Source: Manduca sexta (taxonomy: Eukaryota; Arthropoda; Insecta; Lepidoptera; Sphingidae). Taken from it: 64,000 nucleotides of DNA. Positions 44,881 to 57,212 of the stretch are shown piece after piece; the first letter of the stretch is position 1, and each line of letters opens with the position of its first letter. Position numbers and translations under genes: made by a program. The stretch spans positions 9,060,609 through 9,124,608 of the forward strand of contig NC_051126.1 in the NCBI RefSeq assembly GCF_014839805.1, read 5' to 3'. The notes under the pieces were generated by a model, which worked only from the letters and a program-made list of their open reading frames with translations, was not told the DNA's origin and did no database searches.

Positions 44881-46335
44881 ATTTTTGACAAAATAAAATA
44901 GTGGTCAATTTTTTTTCAAAATTTATTAGAACTGCCGTATTCTCGTTTAAAAACGTAATCCTACGCCTTTATTCCCGAAGGCATAGACCAAGGATGATCA
45001 AACTCCAGCACTTATCGACCTTCGTTATATCTGAGATTGTCCCGTATTAAGAACAATTTCCAACTCCCGCAAACAGGGTTTTGTCCAATGAAAAATATTT
45101 TATGCCGCTATTGTTAATATATTAAATATGATATTACCACAAACTTCATGGTTTCTACGAAATGTAAAGGTGGCTATAGAGATGATGTGAATAATTTTCT
45201 GACGCCTGACACCTGATATAATGTATAAATTTTATATAACGGACGTATACCATCCCTCGCTCGATGATTTAAATTCTACTTTTAAAGCTGTAAAGTACCT
45301 AAAAAATCTCTTACACATGTATTTATTTATTTTGGTATGCGACATAAATGAGTAAAAGCTTTATGCACACCAAAAACATCAATCATGTTAAATATCATTA
45401 AACGCGGTAAAACTCCGCAACGTTAACGCATCCATTATTGTGTAAAGTTTATTTCTCTATCGCTAAATGCAATTTGTGATCAGAATAATTTCGAAATAAC
45501 TTAACTTATCTCAAATCTTTACATAAATAGGAGTGAAACAAACTGATTTAATGTCGGATCCCAGTCATGGATTAGTAAACATTATTAATAACAGTCTCTT
45601 CATTTCTTCTATTTTACAGGCCTTTAAATCAACCAGAATATGATATGTACTGATCACTATACTTTACCAATGAAAAATAAAGTTATTAAGATTAATTTCA
45701 TCCTATATTTGTCAATATAGATTTCAGAACACACGTGGAGGGAAAAAAAGCGTTTTTACCGCGTGTTTGTAGCGAGCCTTAGCATACGCTATAGAAGACA
45801 AATGCTCAAGATAGTAAAATGATACCGGCACAAGTGCGACTTAAAGCACAATGAGCTCTCTAAAATTTACGTATCCGCCACAAAATGTAGACAAAGTGTC
45901 GCCAGAAACAGCTGCGAGCCACATTTTCTCGCGGAACAATTCGTGAAACACCTAAAATAGAAACAAGTGCTATAATTCGGTAGTAATCTAAATAGACGAT
46001 TCTAGAATTAAAACCACAAGTCTCGAAGTAATGGTCAGTGTTATATAATTCAATCGCATTTCTGTTTCTTGAAATTTATTTTACTTCTAAAATTGTAACA
46101 AGTTTCATAATCTATATTTTATTGTAATACTACTTTAATCTATTGTCACATTTGAAAAGTGAATACAATGAAATACTTAAATAAAATGAATACTGGTTTA
46201 ATAACGACAAGGTTTGACAAATATCAAGTCACTTAAAAACTAACTTCTCAAATACCATCAATCTACGTACTAAATGCCAAACCATATCCGCATCTTATAA
46301 ATCGACAGTCCGAGTGTTAACTTCTCATTAAGCTC
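44881..46335. other. AT-rich DNA, nothing seen
   Basis: No gene or repeat was recognised. Confidence 0.5.
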
Positions 46336-46339
46336 GAAT

Positions 46340-46560
46340 AACCGAAAATAAATAATGGCAAACTGGACACGGAGCAATCGTGGCACTCGCGGCTCTGTTC
46401 CGGATGGAGTTAAGATCAGGGGTATGTCACATTAATCACGATTTGAGCTCAATGTGCCTGTAGGCAGTGCGCATCAGTGCCTTTAATCGGGAAGCCATAG
46501 CTTTAGCGGGTAAATCTTCGACGGTAAAAATGGCGACGTACGAGTACACTCCGTGAACGT
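46340..46560. promoter_or_regulatory. GC-richer island
   Basis: CpG-bearing words are concentrated here (CGGAGCAATCGTGGCACTCGCGG, GTGCGCATCAGTGCC, ATGGCGACGTACGAG). No long open frame with splice sites was seen. It is listed as a candidate regulatory island on composition alone. Confidence 0.25.
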
Positions 46561-46849
46561 TTTAGAGTTGTGATTGTAGATCCAAAATGTCTTAATACTG
46601 TTGTGTATATTACTGTATGGCATGTAGTATGGTTTAAAAGATTAAGGAAATGTGTTTACTGTTTAAGGTTACGAGTTTTTTTTATAAATCACGAAACAGT
46701 TTAATAATAAACATTGACCTATAGCTCTCAACTCTTTCTCAGTCCATGTGACAGGCCTCATAACCATATCTTTCTCAAAGCAAATAAACTAGTATAATAT
46801 GCATCATGCATTCAAACTCTCGAGTATCTGCAATAACCTGAATCATTTA

Positions 46850-46980
46850 AGAATAGCCGCTAGTTTGATGGCTCCACGGACTACGAAACTAGTCCGGCAA
46901 ATGGGCGGCTGCATCAATCATTAGCTTGATATGTATCGGTCACACGCGGACTGGCGCACCGCTCCATGTCTTTATGTGTG
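46850..46980. promoter_or_regulatory. GC-richer island with 7-bp hairpin
   Basis: CGGACTA and TAGTCCG pair across CGAAAC (46,877-46,896) inside a patch that also has GGGCGGCTGC and CACACGCGGACTGGCGCACCG. There is no gene signal. This is weak evidence for a regulatory element. Confidence 0.25.
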
Positions 46981-47283
46981 TTGTAACTGAAATAAACACT
47001 GAAAGGGACAGCCTTACGTATTTAGGTTTGGTGCGAGGAAGAAAGAAACATAAAAATATACAATTAAAAATTGACACGGTAAATCATGTAACATGCTAGG
47101 TGCTTTTGATTCTTATAACCACGATGGCACATTTTTCTATTTGGTAATAGCAAACAACTATGAACTAGATCAACACTTTCTTCACAACCACCAATTAAAT
47201 AAAAGAATGTCGATAATAATATTAAATATGCACTAGTAGTCAAACAGAAGCTTGTGTTACAAGTTCTTAGACGTAATATTACT

Positions 47284-47753
47284 GAAAAAACCGGACAAGT
47301 GCAAGTTGGACGCGTGCACCGAGGTTTCCGTACAAACTTGTAGGTGAGGCATACACAAACTTAAGTTTACCGTTCGATCCCTAGACATGGCAACTGTACC
47401 AACCGCAAATGATAAGTTTTGAATAGAAAAAATCGCTTTTTTGTTATTAAAGTATACATTTACGGTTTTTAGATTTTTTTTACATGTGCAATAAGACATC
47501 GCTTCTTATTTATTATATTTCATAATTCTAGATCAACGGGAAGTAGTAGTACCCTATATGTTTTGATTCCCTAGTAAAATAGCAAAATACACGAACATAT
47601 GCGATATAAACGGTCAAAACTTTTGATCCTGTTGACTTACTAGTTTGATACCTCTAAGCGTTCCTGCGAAAGAGGATCTTGGCAGACAAACAAGCAGACG
47701 GACAACAAAGTGATCTTATAAAGGTTTTTCTGAGGTACAGAACCCCAAAAAAT
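47284..47753 (+). mobile_element. Retroelement 3' tail, 'accggacaagtgc ... gtacagaacccc' type
   Basis: The left edge reads AAACCGGACAAGTGCAAGTTGG, then GCACCGAGGTTTCCGTAC. The right edge reads ACAAGCAGACGGACAACAAAG, then TGATCTTATAAAGG and TGAGGTACAGAACCCCAAAAAA. These two blocks are the well-known ends of a common lepidopteran repeat (aaccggccaagtgcgagtcggac ... gggtacggaaccctaaaaa), here about 470 bp apart. It ends in an A-run, so it is probably the 3' end of a non-LTR retrotransposon. The minus-strand open frame at 47,257-47,499 is a by-product. Confidence 0.75.
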
Positions 47754-48257
47754 AATAGTAAACCTGTATTAATATCTCCTTGTTTATAATAAATTCTTGT
47801 TCTACAAATAGCTACTGGAATATTCATACACTGTCGAGGCGGCTATTATAAAAATAGATTTTGACTTTAATTTATGAATCTATAAAAACTAGTTTGCTAT
47901 AACCTATTCCTTATCTATTAATATAAATAAATTATTGTTTATTAAAAAACAATTAATCAACTGGCTGTCTATTTTTTAAAGATAAATAGCTGTATATTTC
48001 TTACATTTAATTATCATAGATAGTGTATAGCGTATTTTTAAATCCGTTACCAAACTATAAGAGCAGCTTTTGAAATAAATTATATAACGTGCACTATACA
48101 TGGTGACAATAGAAAGAAATATTATTTTCGAACATAACGGTGGACAGCGGATGGAGGCGCGCTGCTCAAGACTAGGATAGTTGGCGCTTACTTAGGAACC
48201 CTATTAATTCAGCAGTAGCATTGATAGGCTAATTTGTACTAATATATGTAAAAAGCT
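47754..48257. other. AT-rich DNA, nothing seen
   Basis: No gene or repeat was recognised. Confidence 0.45.
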
Positions 48258-48415
48258 TAAGAGTTTGTTTATTTGAATGTGTTCATCTCAGGAACTAATA
48301 AACTGCTTTTGTTTTTTTTAATTAACAGAGAACTACATTACTCCCTAGTGCTGTAGACTACTTTTTGTACCGGAAAAACTTTTTCATATGGGCGGAGCCG
48401 CGAGCAAAAGCTCAT
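48258..48415 (-). mobile_element. Decayed element with 'gcccgcgg' core, copy 6
   Basis: The left end is GAGTTTGTTTATTTGAATGTG then TTCATCTCAGGAACTA. The right end is ATGGGCGGAGCCGCGAGCAAAAGCTCAT, which is the GC-rich edge on the minus strand. The order matches the lepidopteran type 'gtttgtttgtttgaacgcgctaatctcaggaacta ... cgcgggcgaagccgcgcgcaaaagctagt'. Its left-end block is the reverse complement of the right-end block of copy 7 at 50.4 kb. Confidence 0.68.
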
Positions 48416-48680
48416 AAATGGATATAATTACAACCTCACTCAGGTTTGAGGGCCCTTGAAATGTCTTTGGCATTCCAGGTAAAATCGGACTTATTATGTC
48501 CTATGTAAACCACATTATCGTTTGGCCGGCACTCATATCACCCAAATGTCCGGCAATTGTTTTCTGCAAACTTATTATTTTAACGACCTACTAACTTTAT
48601 GTATCAAGTAGTTGAATTACCTTCAATAATAAAACTAAATGTAGGATATATTTTACAAAAAGTAACATACCTGCGTAAGT

Positions 48681-48719
48681 AAGAACTTTATTTTATAATC
48701 TTTATAAAATAAAGTTCTT
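48681..48719. repeat. Perfect 18-bp inverted repeat, 3-base loop
   Basis: AAGAACTTTATTTTATAA (48,681-48,698) and its exact reverse complement (48,702-48,719) are separated by TCT. It lies about 270 bases from the preceding element. Like the other hairpins, it could be a fold-back remnant or a repair-generated palindrome. Confidence 0.85.
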
Positions 48720-49009
48720 TTTACCGAAAGCCAATATATAATTAAACATCCATAATCATTATAATTACCATTAATTAACCTTATCCGTTAATTGTTGAAT
48801 GTAACGGATATCATGATGTAGATAAAAATCATGATATGATATTTGTTCCTTCTAGTAACCTCAAAGGTTAGTAATTCATCGATGACATGCATAGATATCA
48901 ATATATTAAATTTACATTTTTTTTCGCGGGGTAAACACACATTTTCGCTACTACCATTTAGGGGGTGAGTAGAACGGTTGTTTGGTTTCTCCAGTTCATT
49001 CATCCGAGC
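48720..49009. other. AT-rich DNA with a short inverted repeat
   Basis: ATATCATGAT and ATCATGATAT (48,808-48,837) pair across ten bases. There is no gene signal. Confidence 0.45.
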
Positions 49010-49150
49010 CAGCATTGGACCTAGTCCCTAACCCTGTTATACTCTACACCAGCATACCAACCAAAACCCGCGGTGGCCTCCTTCGGCGCATACGAGACGG
49101 CCTCAGTGTATCTTGTTGCACTAAGATATTACTAGAATTGCCTCCGATCA
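49010..49150 (-). mobile_element. Possible mobile-element fragment
   Basis: A GC-rich block in the minus sense reads GGCCACCGCGGGTTTTGG, TTGGTATGCTGGTGTAGAG and TATAACAGGGTTAGGG. It reminds me of a block seen in lepidopteran repeats ('gcgggttttagtcggtatgctg'), but I cannot place it securely. The plus-strand open frame 48,982-49,245 crosses it and shows no host domain. Confidence 0.35.
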
Positions 49151-49452
49151 CCCTGTTCATAAGATCCAAAATCCATGATTTGGAGCCAAAATTCTGCAGG
49201 CTACTTTCAAAAATGTTAATATTATTTTACCTAAACCCACTGTAAAGTATTTACGCCGATACAATCACAATAATCGTGTATACCCGACGCTAAACGCCGT
49301 CTAACCACTACACTCTATTCGGAAGCAACTGAACTGCGAAGCACTTACGTGAGACGTAAACTGTCATTATTATATATTTATCACTGTCCGTGCACTGGCT
49401 TGAGAACTGGCCCCGTGTGTCCGGCGCGTTATAAAGCAATAATTAGAGACTT
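49151..49452. other. Unique DNA, no gene recognised
   Basis: Moderate composition. The plus-strand 85-codon frame 49,349-49,606 begins here and has no recognisable domain. Confidence 0.4.
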
Positions 49453-49484
49453 ACATCGCTTTAATCGCGATATTAAAGCGATGT
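49453..49484. repeat. 13-bp inverted repeat, 6-base loop
   Basis: ACATCGCTTTAAT pairs exactly with ATTAAAGCGATGT across CGCGAT. It lies inside a short GC-mixed patch and inside an unsupported open frame. Confidence 0.7.
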
Positions 49485-50377
49485 TTATCTTTGTTGGAAG
49501 CCAAACGGGCGTATCTGAGCACAATCGGAGATATTTGCATATTCGATGCACCGCTACGTGTTTAGATAAGAGCGATCACGTACGATACAGGGCTGGCGGT
49601 ATGTAGCAAATGTCCAAACGCTACAGTTAAAGGTCATTACTTGTTTGTTAAATAGTTCTCGAACTGTTATCCACTTTGCTGGACAAGCAATTATTTAAAC
49701 GTTAAAGAAGAAGGGAGGCGACACACGCAAATGAAAATTATTATCGTTAATTATTTTCTGTAAATATTTTTAATACAATAAACTATTTCGCATATTAGAA
49801 GGACCCATGTCGAGTTCGCGGCTTAGTTTCCACTCTCAATACTAGCACGTCACTGTCTGATTGATACAATTAATTATGTGTCTACTGCGTAGCGAAAATA
49901 TCATGAAGGATACCTGAAATTTGTTCAGAAACATTTAATTTAATTTTTCAAATTTATTAGAAGAGGCCTGTGCCTGCAGTGGAACATTAAATAACACAGA
50001 GATAACATAATTATTTTTTTTGTTAAATGTTTGTGCCAACCCTAACTTTGCTGCAATATTTTACAAATAAATATATCATAAATTCATTGCGTCTTTGATT
50101 AATCAAATATATGATAACTATGAATAATAAAGTCAATGTAACACTTTGTCATTGTAATCTAATTTATTAATTAGTCATTTGTATTTTTCCTTTATACACG
50201 AACTTTTCTTGCAGCGCTACCCAGATAACTTATCCTGAAAAAAAGGAATAAAGGTATAATTAGCCTTTTCTGAACAATACAACATTGTATAAGTAAAAAT
50301 ATTTTTATAACCTGTTAATTAGTTTCAAATATTACCTCTACAAACAAACTTTACCTCATTGTAATTTTTTTATACTT
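49485..50377. other. AT-rich DNA, nothing seen
   Basis: No gene or repeat was recognised beyond the end of the unsupported frame at 49,606. Confidence 0.5.
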
Positions 50378-50525
50378 ACTAACTTTTGCCTGCGGCTCTA
50401 CCCGCGTGATAGTTTTCCTGGAATAAAAAGTCTATAGCACTCAGGATTAATGCAACTTCCTATAAAAAATCGGTTTAGTTCCTGAGATTAACGCGTTCAA
50501 ACAAACAAACATAGATGTACACATT
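50378..50525 (+). mobile_element. Decayed element with 'gcccgcgg' core, copy 7
   Basis: ACTAACTTTTGCCTGCGGCTC, TACCCGCGTGATAGTTTTCC, AATAAAAAGTCTATAGC, AATCGGTTTAGTTCCTGAG and TTAACGCGTTCAAACAAACAAAC appear in the expected order. Both conserved edges are present, so it is close to full length. Confidence 0.7.
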
Positions 50526-52832
50526 TTAAATTCAAAATATAAAGAGCAAACTTTATTACTCGATAAATATATATTTGTACAATGTATTTAGAGATGTGCA
50601 CTACATCAATCACGTTTGTCTAGGAACGATCTTACCGACCTACGTATAGTCTACTTCAATACGAAACACATCTCACGTTGACAGAGTTTGAATCACGTCC
50701 TACATCACAAAAGCCCGGATCGCGAACAACTTGTTGACAATGTCTTGTGTCAGTTTTTAATCCGCCTCAAGCATGAACACAAAATAGTTCTTGTCGTTAA
50801 AATACAATAGCTTTGACCAATGTTATAAAGCAGGTTAGAAATATAAATTTTTTTGATACCTATACATACGAATGCACTTATACCTACGAACCTAAGATAT
50901 CCATTTTGGCTTTGTATTCCACTTCCACACTATCGAAACTCCGCTTTGAAATCCCCATAAGTGTTACTTATATCATTGGTAACGATGTTAAAAATATCAA
51001 ATGAAAAATATCCTCGTAACTAAACGTATAACAAATGAAATTCAATCAGCACGTTCAAGATGACAAATGTGTGAAATTCTATACTCCTTTAGAACTGAGA
51101 ACGTCTGAAATATGTAAAGCTTAGATATTTTATCGTGCTCATTCATTTTATTTGCCTTCTTGCGACATGACGATAAGAGTATCTCCCAGGCTCATAGTAT
51201 AAAGCTTGAGATTCAATTATTGTATTACTTATACGTATTTAGTAAGAAATTACTCAATGAACTTTAAATACCTTTACGCCTATACAAACAAAGCTATAAA
51301 TCTAAAGCATTGTCTGTAATTGTGATTTATTGCCTAATTTGAAATGTCATGGTGGAACAATGAAATTGTAGACAAAATGAGTGTAATGATTGATCTATTT
51401 ATCACATTCACAAGATTATATCAATTTGAAATTCAAGACAGAAGCTTTCTTTAAACAACTCAATATTTTTTTAATGAATTATACAGGTCTTGGTGCTTGT
51501 TGTTCTTACCTATAACTTGATCATGTTGATACCTTATTTGTCTATATCGCGAACTTGTCTAATATAGATTAATATAAATTACTACGTCATTAATTGTCAT
51601 AGGTACTTATTGAATAATGTAAGTATGCATAAGTCGTTTTTTATTATTACATATTCATTACAAAATGGCATCTACGATCTGTGATTATATAATTCTAATA
51701 TCCTGAAATACTTCATGATGATCATACGATCAGTCCATATTTAAAAGAAATATCTAAATTATGCCTTCTCTTACCGTAATTAAACTCATTTAGCTCACCA
51801 ACCATCCGCAATATTAAATGTGTCCCTGATAATGCAATTTTGTACGACTTCCGCTTCAGAATTATAAAGTATAATTTGTGTGCATTGAAATGAATCGTAA
51901 ACGCATAAACTATAGATTTTATCATATTATTGGTTTTAAATCCAGGCGGGGTCGCGGTGACAATTTATGCCCCTAGTACTACTTACAGCAATGCTTTAAT
52001 ACATAGTTGCACCATTAACCTATCATCAATGGTCCTTACAAGTAATCTCACGTTCCTTAGAGTTAATTTTACAATGATCAGATAAATCATATACACCAAA
52101 TAAAATAACCTGGTTAAATATAAAAACGAGACAATTGATTGTCAATTTAACCGTTTTAACTATCACATTTAATTTCGTCATACAATATTCAACCCTACGA
52201 ACAACTTTTATCTGATTGGAAAATTAGCCCATGAAATACATGAAAATCTAGTGAATAATATAGTCAACTTCCAAATACTTACATAAACACACAGCATTCT
52301 TATCTCCATCCTCTGGTGCATAAACTAAAGTGGACCAAGTGACGTCAACGATCATGGTGTCCTATTAAGGGTGCGCGATATTGTCTGCATACTCGAAGTG
52401 TTTTTCCATTAAGTTTAGTTCTGTGAAAGTGATATCTTTATCTCATCGTTTTTGTTGATGATCGAAGATAGAGTTGGGGTTCAAAAACAGGTCTTACTTG
52501 TTTGTCTTAATATTAATAAAGTTGTACGCGCGCTGCGCTTGTTTTCTTTTTTGTTAGAGGTTATTTAAGGCTTTACGTGTCTTTAGCTATTAATCCGCTT
52601 GTGATATGGTTTCATCAAGTTTTTCTTCAAAATTGTTAATGTTCTAGTTTTCTCTTGGATATGAGATGTGGTGTATCGAGTATTTCGACAAGAAAATAAA
52701 AAATATACAGTTTTTAATATTTTTTGAAAAAATGATTTTAAGTATAATAATTTTATATTTCTTTATAAACATTATTATCTTATCTTAAATGCGGAAACTT
52801 GTAAAAGTGTTTGTTATATGTTAAATGCAGAT
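50526..52832. other. 2.3 kb AT-rich DNA, no gene seen
   Basis: Short frames at 50,813-51,004 and 51,722-51,925 have no recognisable content. ACGCGCGCTGCGC near 52,526 is a small CpG-rich word that does not match the NRF-1 consensus. Confidence 0.5.
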
Positions 52833-53033
52833 ACAACTGAATTGATTTGGAAGATTTTTTTCGGGTAGACCATGTCCTCGATAGACTACTTTTTATCCTA
52901 GTAATTTGCACCCATAGAAACTAATGGCATTTTTTGACCAAAAATTTTAAACAGATGCCGCTAACATCGTACAATAGGAATCCTTTGTAGCGGGTAAGGC
53001 TTTTCATGCAGGCGAAGTCGCGAACAACACCTA
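52833..53033 (-). mobile_element. Decayed element with 'gcccgcgg' core, copy 8
   Basis: The left half has CAACTGAATTGATTTGG, then ATAGACTACTTTTTATCC and TAATTTGCACCC. The right edge has CATGCAGGCGAAGTCGCGAAC then AACACCT, the GC-rich edge in minus sense (cacgcagacgaagtcgcgggcaacaactagt). The middle is diverged. Confidence 0.65.
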
Positions 53034-56000
53034 AAATAAAATAATTTTTATTTTAAATCCTCTGTAATAAATTTCGCAAAATAAACTATGACAGTTAACA
53101 TTACTATCACTTATATTTATTGCTCGTAATTTGGCATTCAATTTCCATTCCGGGAGTCACCTGCGAAATATTTATAAAAAGCGCTGATAAATCGACGAAA
53201 ACCAATTTAACACTATTCACAACAAAGGCGGTTTTATCCTTTTTGATAACGGAAAAAGGCAACTATGTATCACCGATATTATAGAATGTGCTTATCCGAT
53301 TCCGTGACAGATAAAGCCGTGGGCTCGATAGCACGAAGACACCTGAAATACATCACGCGGGTTCGTACCTCCGCGGTCACAGTAACCTTCAAATTCATTT
53401 AATCCACTGCCGTTATTTTAAAATATTTTCGTTTTTCTTCCGTACGTATTCATGCAGTATCAGATCACACTGCAAAACATTCATATCATTTATAATTACT
53501 GATGGCTATCGGTGATATTTCTTGCCACGCGATTTAACTTATAGTTTTTCTATTGCTCTTGCCGTAGTCTCACTTACTCAACAGGATATGTTGAGATAAA
53601 TTGGCCACTTATAAGAGCTATTTATTATTTCCTAATCAGATTATCGTTGGTATGAATGGAATGCTAAATATGTGCATTAAATTTGTCTCAAAAGATAAAA
53701 TAATATAATAGAGACGTATGTTTAAATATCCCATGAAGAATATATATAATAACTCGATATTAAACATTATACTCGGAACTGACTGACAACAAGAGCGCGT
53801 CGTTTAACTGATGAGAAATGCTCATCAAAATCATTGTCAAGACTATTTCATTATTATTATCATACGTATTTGACAAGATAGCAAAGAATAAATACTTTTA
53901 CTAGGTTAGTTATATTGAATTATATTATACTGTACAGGCGTAAAAAAACCTACTACACATAGCTATTAACTTGATTAAGGATATGGAGTCTTCTTTGCCA
54001 AATGATCATATACGCGTGAATTAATGGTGTTTATTTCTTTGCATTACAAAACTCTTGTCATAATAAGGGTAACGCTGTTCCTATGCACAGAAGCGTCGGC
54101 CAACCTCTACCTTATTTTATTCATCTCTTTCGAATATTTAATGCTTTTAACACTATAAATCGATTTGAATACAAACATGGCGGCAATTGAGCCGTGTACA
54201 GTCGGCACTGCAAGTTATTGCCGTAAATTAAACGCTTGTTTGTTGACCCTACCCGCGTTGGATTGCTCTAAACTTGGTTAACATTTGAATAGTATTCTTT
54301 GGTCGATAAGTTAGTATTTGCGTCTGAAAGGCATAATGCAGGGCCGGTTTGCATATCTTCCTATTAAGTTAATGTCCACGCGATATTACAAATTTATTCA
54401 TCAGCCACTTTTACAACGAGCTCGATGAAGAAATGCTTCAGATGTTGATTGCGAAGTAATTGCTGTGAATAAAAAAATTGTACGACTTTGTAACTGGCTT
54501 GAAAATTTAATTTCCTTATAAATAAAGACAAACATGTGTTAATGTTTACATTACATTCAAATTTGACTCTTCGTATGTGACTCAAAACAAAAAGTTCAAA
54601 TACAAGTTAAAACTGAACTATTAACTAAGTAACCAAAACAGTTGGCAGGCTATCCGCTATGTTAGTAAATCTCGTCAAATTCAGTATCTACATATATAGT
54701 ATGAACCTACTTTGACATTGAATGCATGCAGCATTGTTATATCAACAGACAAACATAGCTAAACAGTCTTAACATTATTAAATTGTAATAATTTTATGAA
54801 TCGGGTACTGGACCCTGTCATATTAGATTTTCGAACTTGAATACAAACACAGAATATTACATTTATATCGGTTTTCTAATAAATAAACGACTGGATATTG
54901 TATATTCATAACCAAAAATATACACCTAGTTTTAACAATTCGAGTACGCAAATCTAGATCTATGATAGCACCTAACATAGTTACAAACGATGCTTTCAAT
55001 ATTTTAGCTCTTACCTCATCATCCTAAAGCTATTTTCGTAAAAAATATATGATTAGTTGCAATGTAAGTTTAATTGCAGCAACAGGCGTTCCTGGATTAC
55101 ACCCGACCGAGTACTTAAGGTCGTCCAGTTAATAAGTTGCTTCAACGCATTAACATCGAGATAAATCCGCTGGATAAGCTCGTATGAAGCTGTATACAAA
55201 TAGTGGACGGAACTTTTTCTGCGGCCGCCGCGGCTTGATATGGCTAATACACTCTAATAAATTGTGTCTGTCTATTGATTACTGGGAGAGTTTCTCTATA
55301 AGGCTGTATTGCTCTTATAAGTTCATAATATAAACGAGACTTGTTTACTTATACTAGTGTTCCTTTGGAAAGTATAAAGGAGCCGCTTTCCGTCTCCACG
55401 ACTTTGGGAGGTTTTTTCTCTTTGCGTTTTTGCATCCCGCAGGTCTCATTCGTCTCGCTGCGTAACATTCTCATCTTTCAACGAGTATTGCATTTTTTAT
55501 TAAAAAGAAGAATTAATGTATATTTTACAGGTAACTTAAAATTACATAGCTACATTTTAATACAGCTTTTTATAGCTGCCATGCAACATATCGTTATAGT
55601 ATTTGTATTTTAACGTAGGGTCCTAAGCCCGGGCTACAATAAAGGAATAACAAATTCATAACTTAAACTGAAGAGTCATAGTAGGCAACTCATTTTAAGG
55701 CAACAAGTTATACACTTTTTTACTATCTTTATTGGTAATGATTATTCAGGTACACTCTATATCCTCTTATTATCGTATAAAATAACGTGGTAAAGTTTCG
55801 GAATTAAATTGCTTAGCTCTGTTTTATATTATAATCATTTATTAGGGATAATAACAATTGTAGAATAAATGATATAAAAGTACTAAATGTCTAAATGTAC
55901 AATTGTACATTGTCCCGACATATATGTGTCCTAACTAACTACATTACCCATAGTTTATTAACCATCCGCATTTAAATACATATTCTGTGAACTTCTAACA

Positions 56001-56884
56001 CTTTAAAACCTGCTTATAATAATAATTTATTAGTTATACACTACCGATTACATCATAAATTACACACGTACAACTACTACGTTTAAATACTAGAATCGCC
56101 TTTGATGCGCAAAAGCCTCAATTACAAAGACAGCTAGAATCACTTAGGATAGTAAAAGTTCAATTTTACTAAGAAATAATCCAAGTCGTGGCCTTAAATG
56201 GCTGTAAGCTGTTTCTAGTGAAATTACTTTAAGCGCTTCGACGAACTTATCCGTGGTTCAATAAGACTAAAAGCAACAATCGTCTCCGAAAAAAATTAAG
56301 TTTTATATTCCTTTTCTCGGTAACTGTAGCTTACGATTCTGATATCCGACTACATGAAAATCGAATCATTTACAAATTAGAAGCAATTCGAATTATCTTA
56401 TCTGATCTTATAATATTTTAATTCAAAAATATACAGGTTTTAACCTTTGAAAATCTTATTACACACGAGCCGCATCATACATTGTATGCGGGGAGTGGTT
56501 TTTTTGCTGGCAACTCTTAATTTACCTCCTGGTGCGACTGACGATTGAACGTCGATCGGTCGTAGCATAGACTTGTCGAGCGCATTAATGAACGCTTAAA
56601 TATTGTGACCGGATCAGATTAATGAAGTAATACCGACTGATATTAATACGACCTCTATCGATTTATGTATCCAAATAACGTATAGTCAGGGGGCCCTATT
56701 CCGACTACAGTTTGTATGTTATGTTTTTTTTTTACTTCTACGGGAATTAAAGTTGTCCTTAGATTAGAATATCTGTAATTGCAGAGACGAATTCGCTTTG
56801 TAAACGGAATAAAGCCGAAGTATATTTTCACAAATAGTCACTTAATCCATGGCAAAATTACATTTCTTTAAATATAATTATAAT
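53034..56884. other. 3.9 kb AT-rich DNA, no gene seen
   Basis: Frames at 54,394-54,585 and 55,341-55,613 lack recognisable domains. GCGGCCGCCGCGGC near 55,220 is an isolated GC-rich word. No repeat family was recognised. Confidence 0.5.
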
Positions 56885-57212
56885 ATAATAATAATAATAT
56901 CAGCCCTGTATTATATACTTGCCCACTGCTGAGCACGGGCCTCCTCTACTACTGAGAGGGATTAGGCCTTAGTCCACCACGCTGGCCTAGTGCGGATTGG
57001 TAGACTTCACACACCTTCGAAATTCCTATAGAGAACTTCTCAGATGTGCAGGTTTCCTCACGATGTTTTCCTTCACCGTTAAAGCGAACGATAAATTCAC
57101 AAAGAATACACACATGATTGTTTAGAAAAGTCAGAGGTATGTGCCCTTGGGATTTGAACCTGCGGACATTCGTCTCGGCAGTCCGTTCCACACCCAACTA
57201 GGCTATCGCCGC
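56885..57212 (-). mobile_element. Full-length tRNA-derived SINE with (ATT)n tail
   Basis: This is the best copy of the SINE also seen at 5614 and 61,820. In the minus sense it starts GCGGCGATAGCCTAGTTGGG. It has a perfect A box (complement 57,194-57,205) and a perfect B box GGTTCAAATCC (complement 57,150-57,160), then a long body ending in an (ATT)n tail at 56,885-56,900. Length is about 330 bp. A 82-codon minus frame inside (56,949-57,197) is not a gene. No clear target-site duplication could be separated from the AT-rich flanks. Confidence 0.92.

Noticed and set aside
44615..44908. 97-codon minus-strand open frame over the X-box island
   Set aside because: No recognisable domain. GC-rich patches lack AT-rich stop codons and so give longer chance frames.
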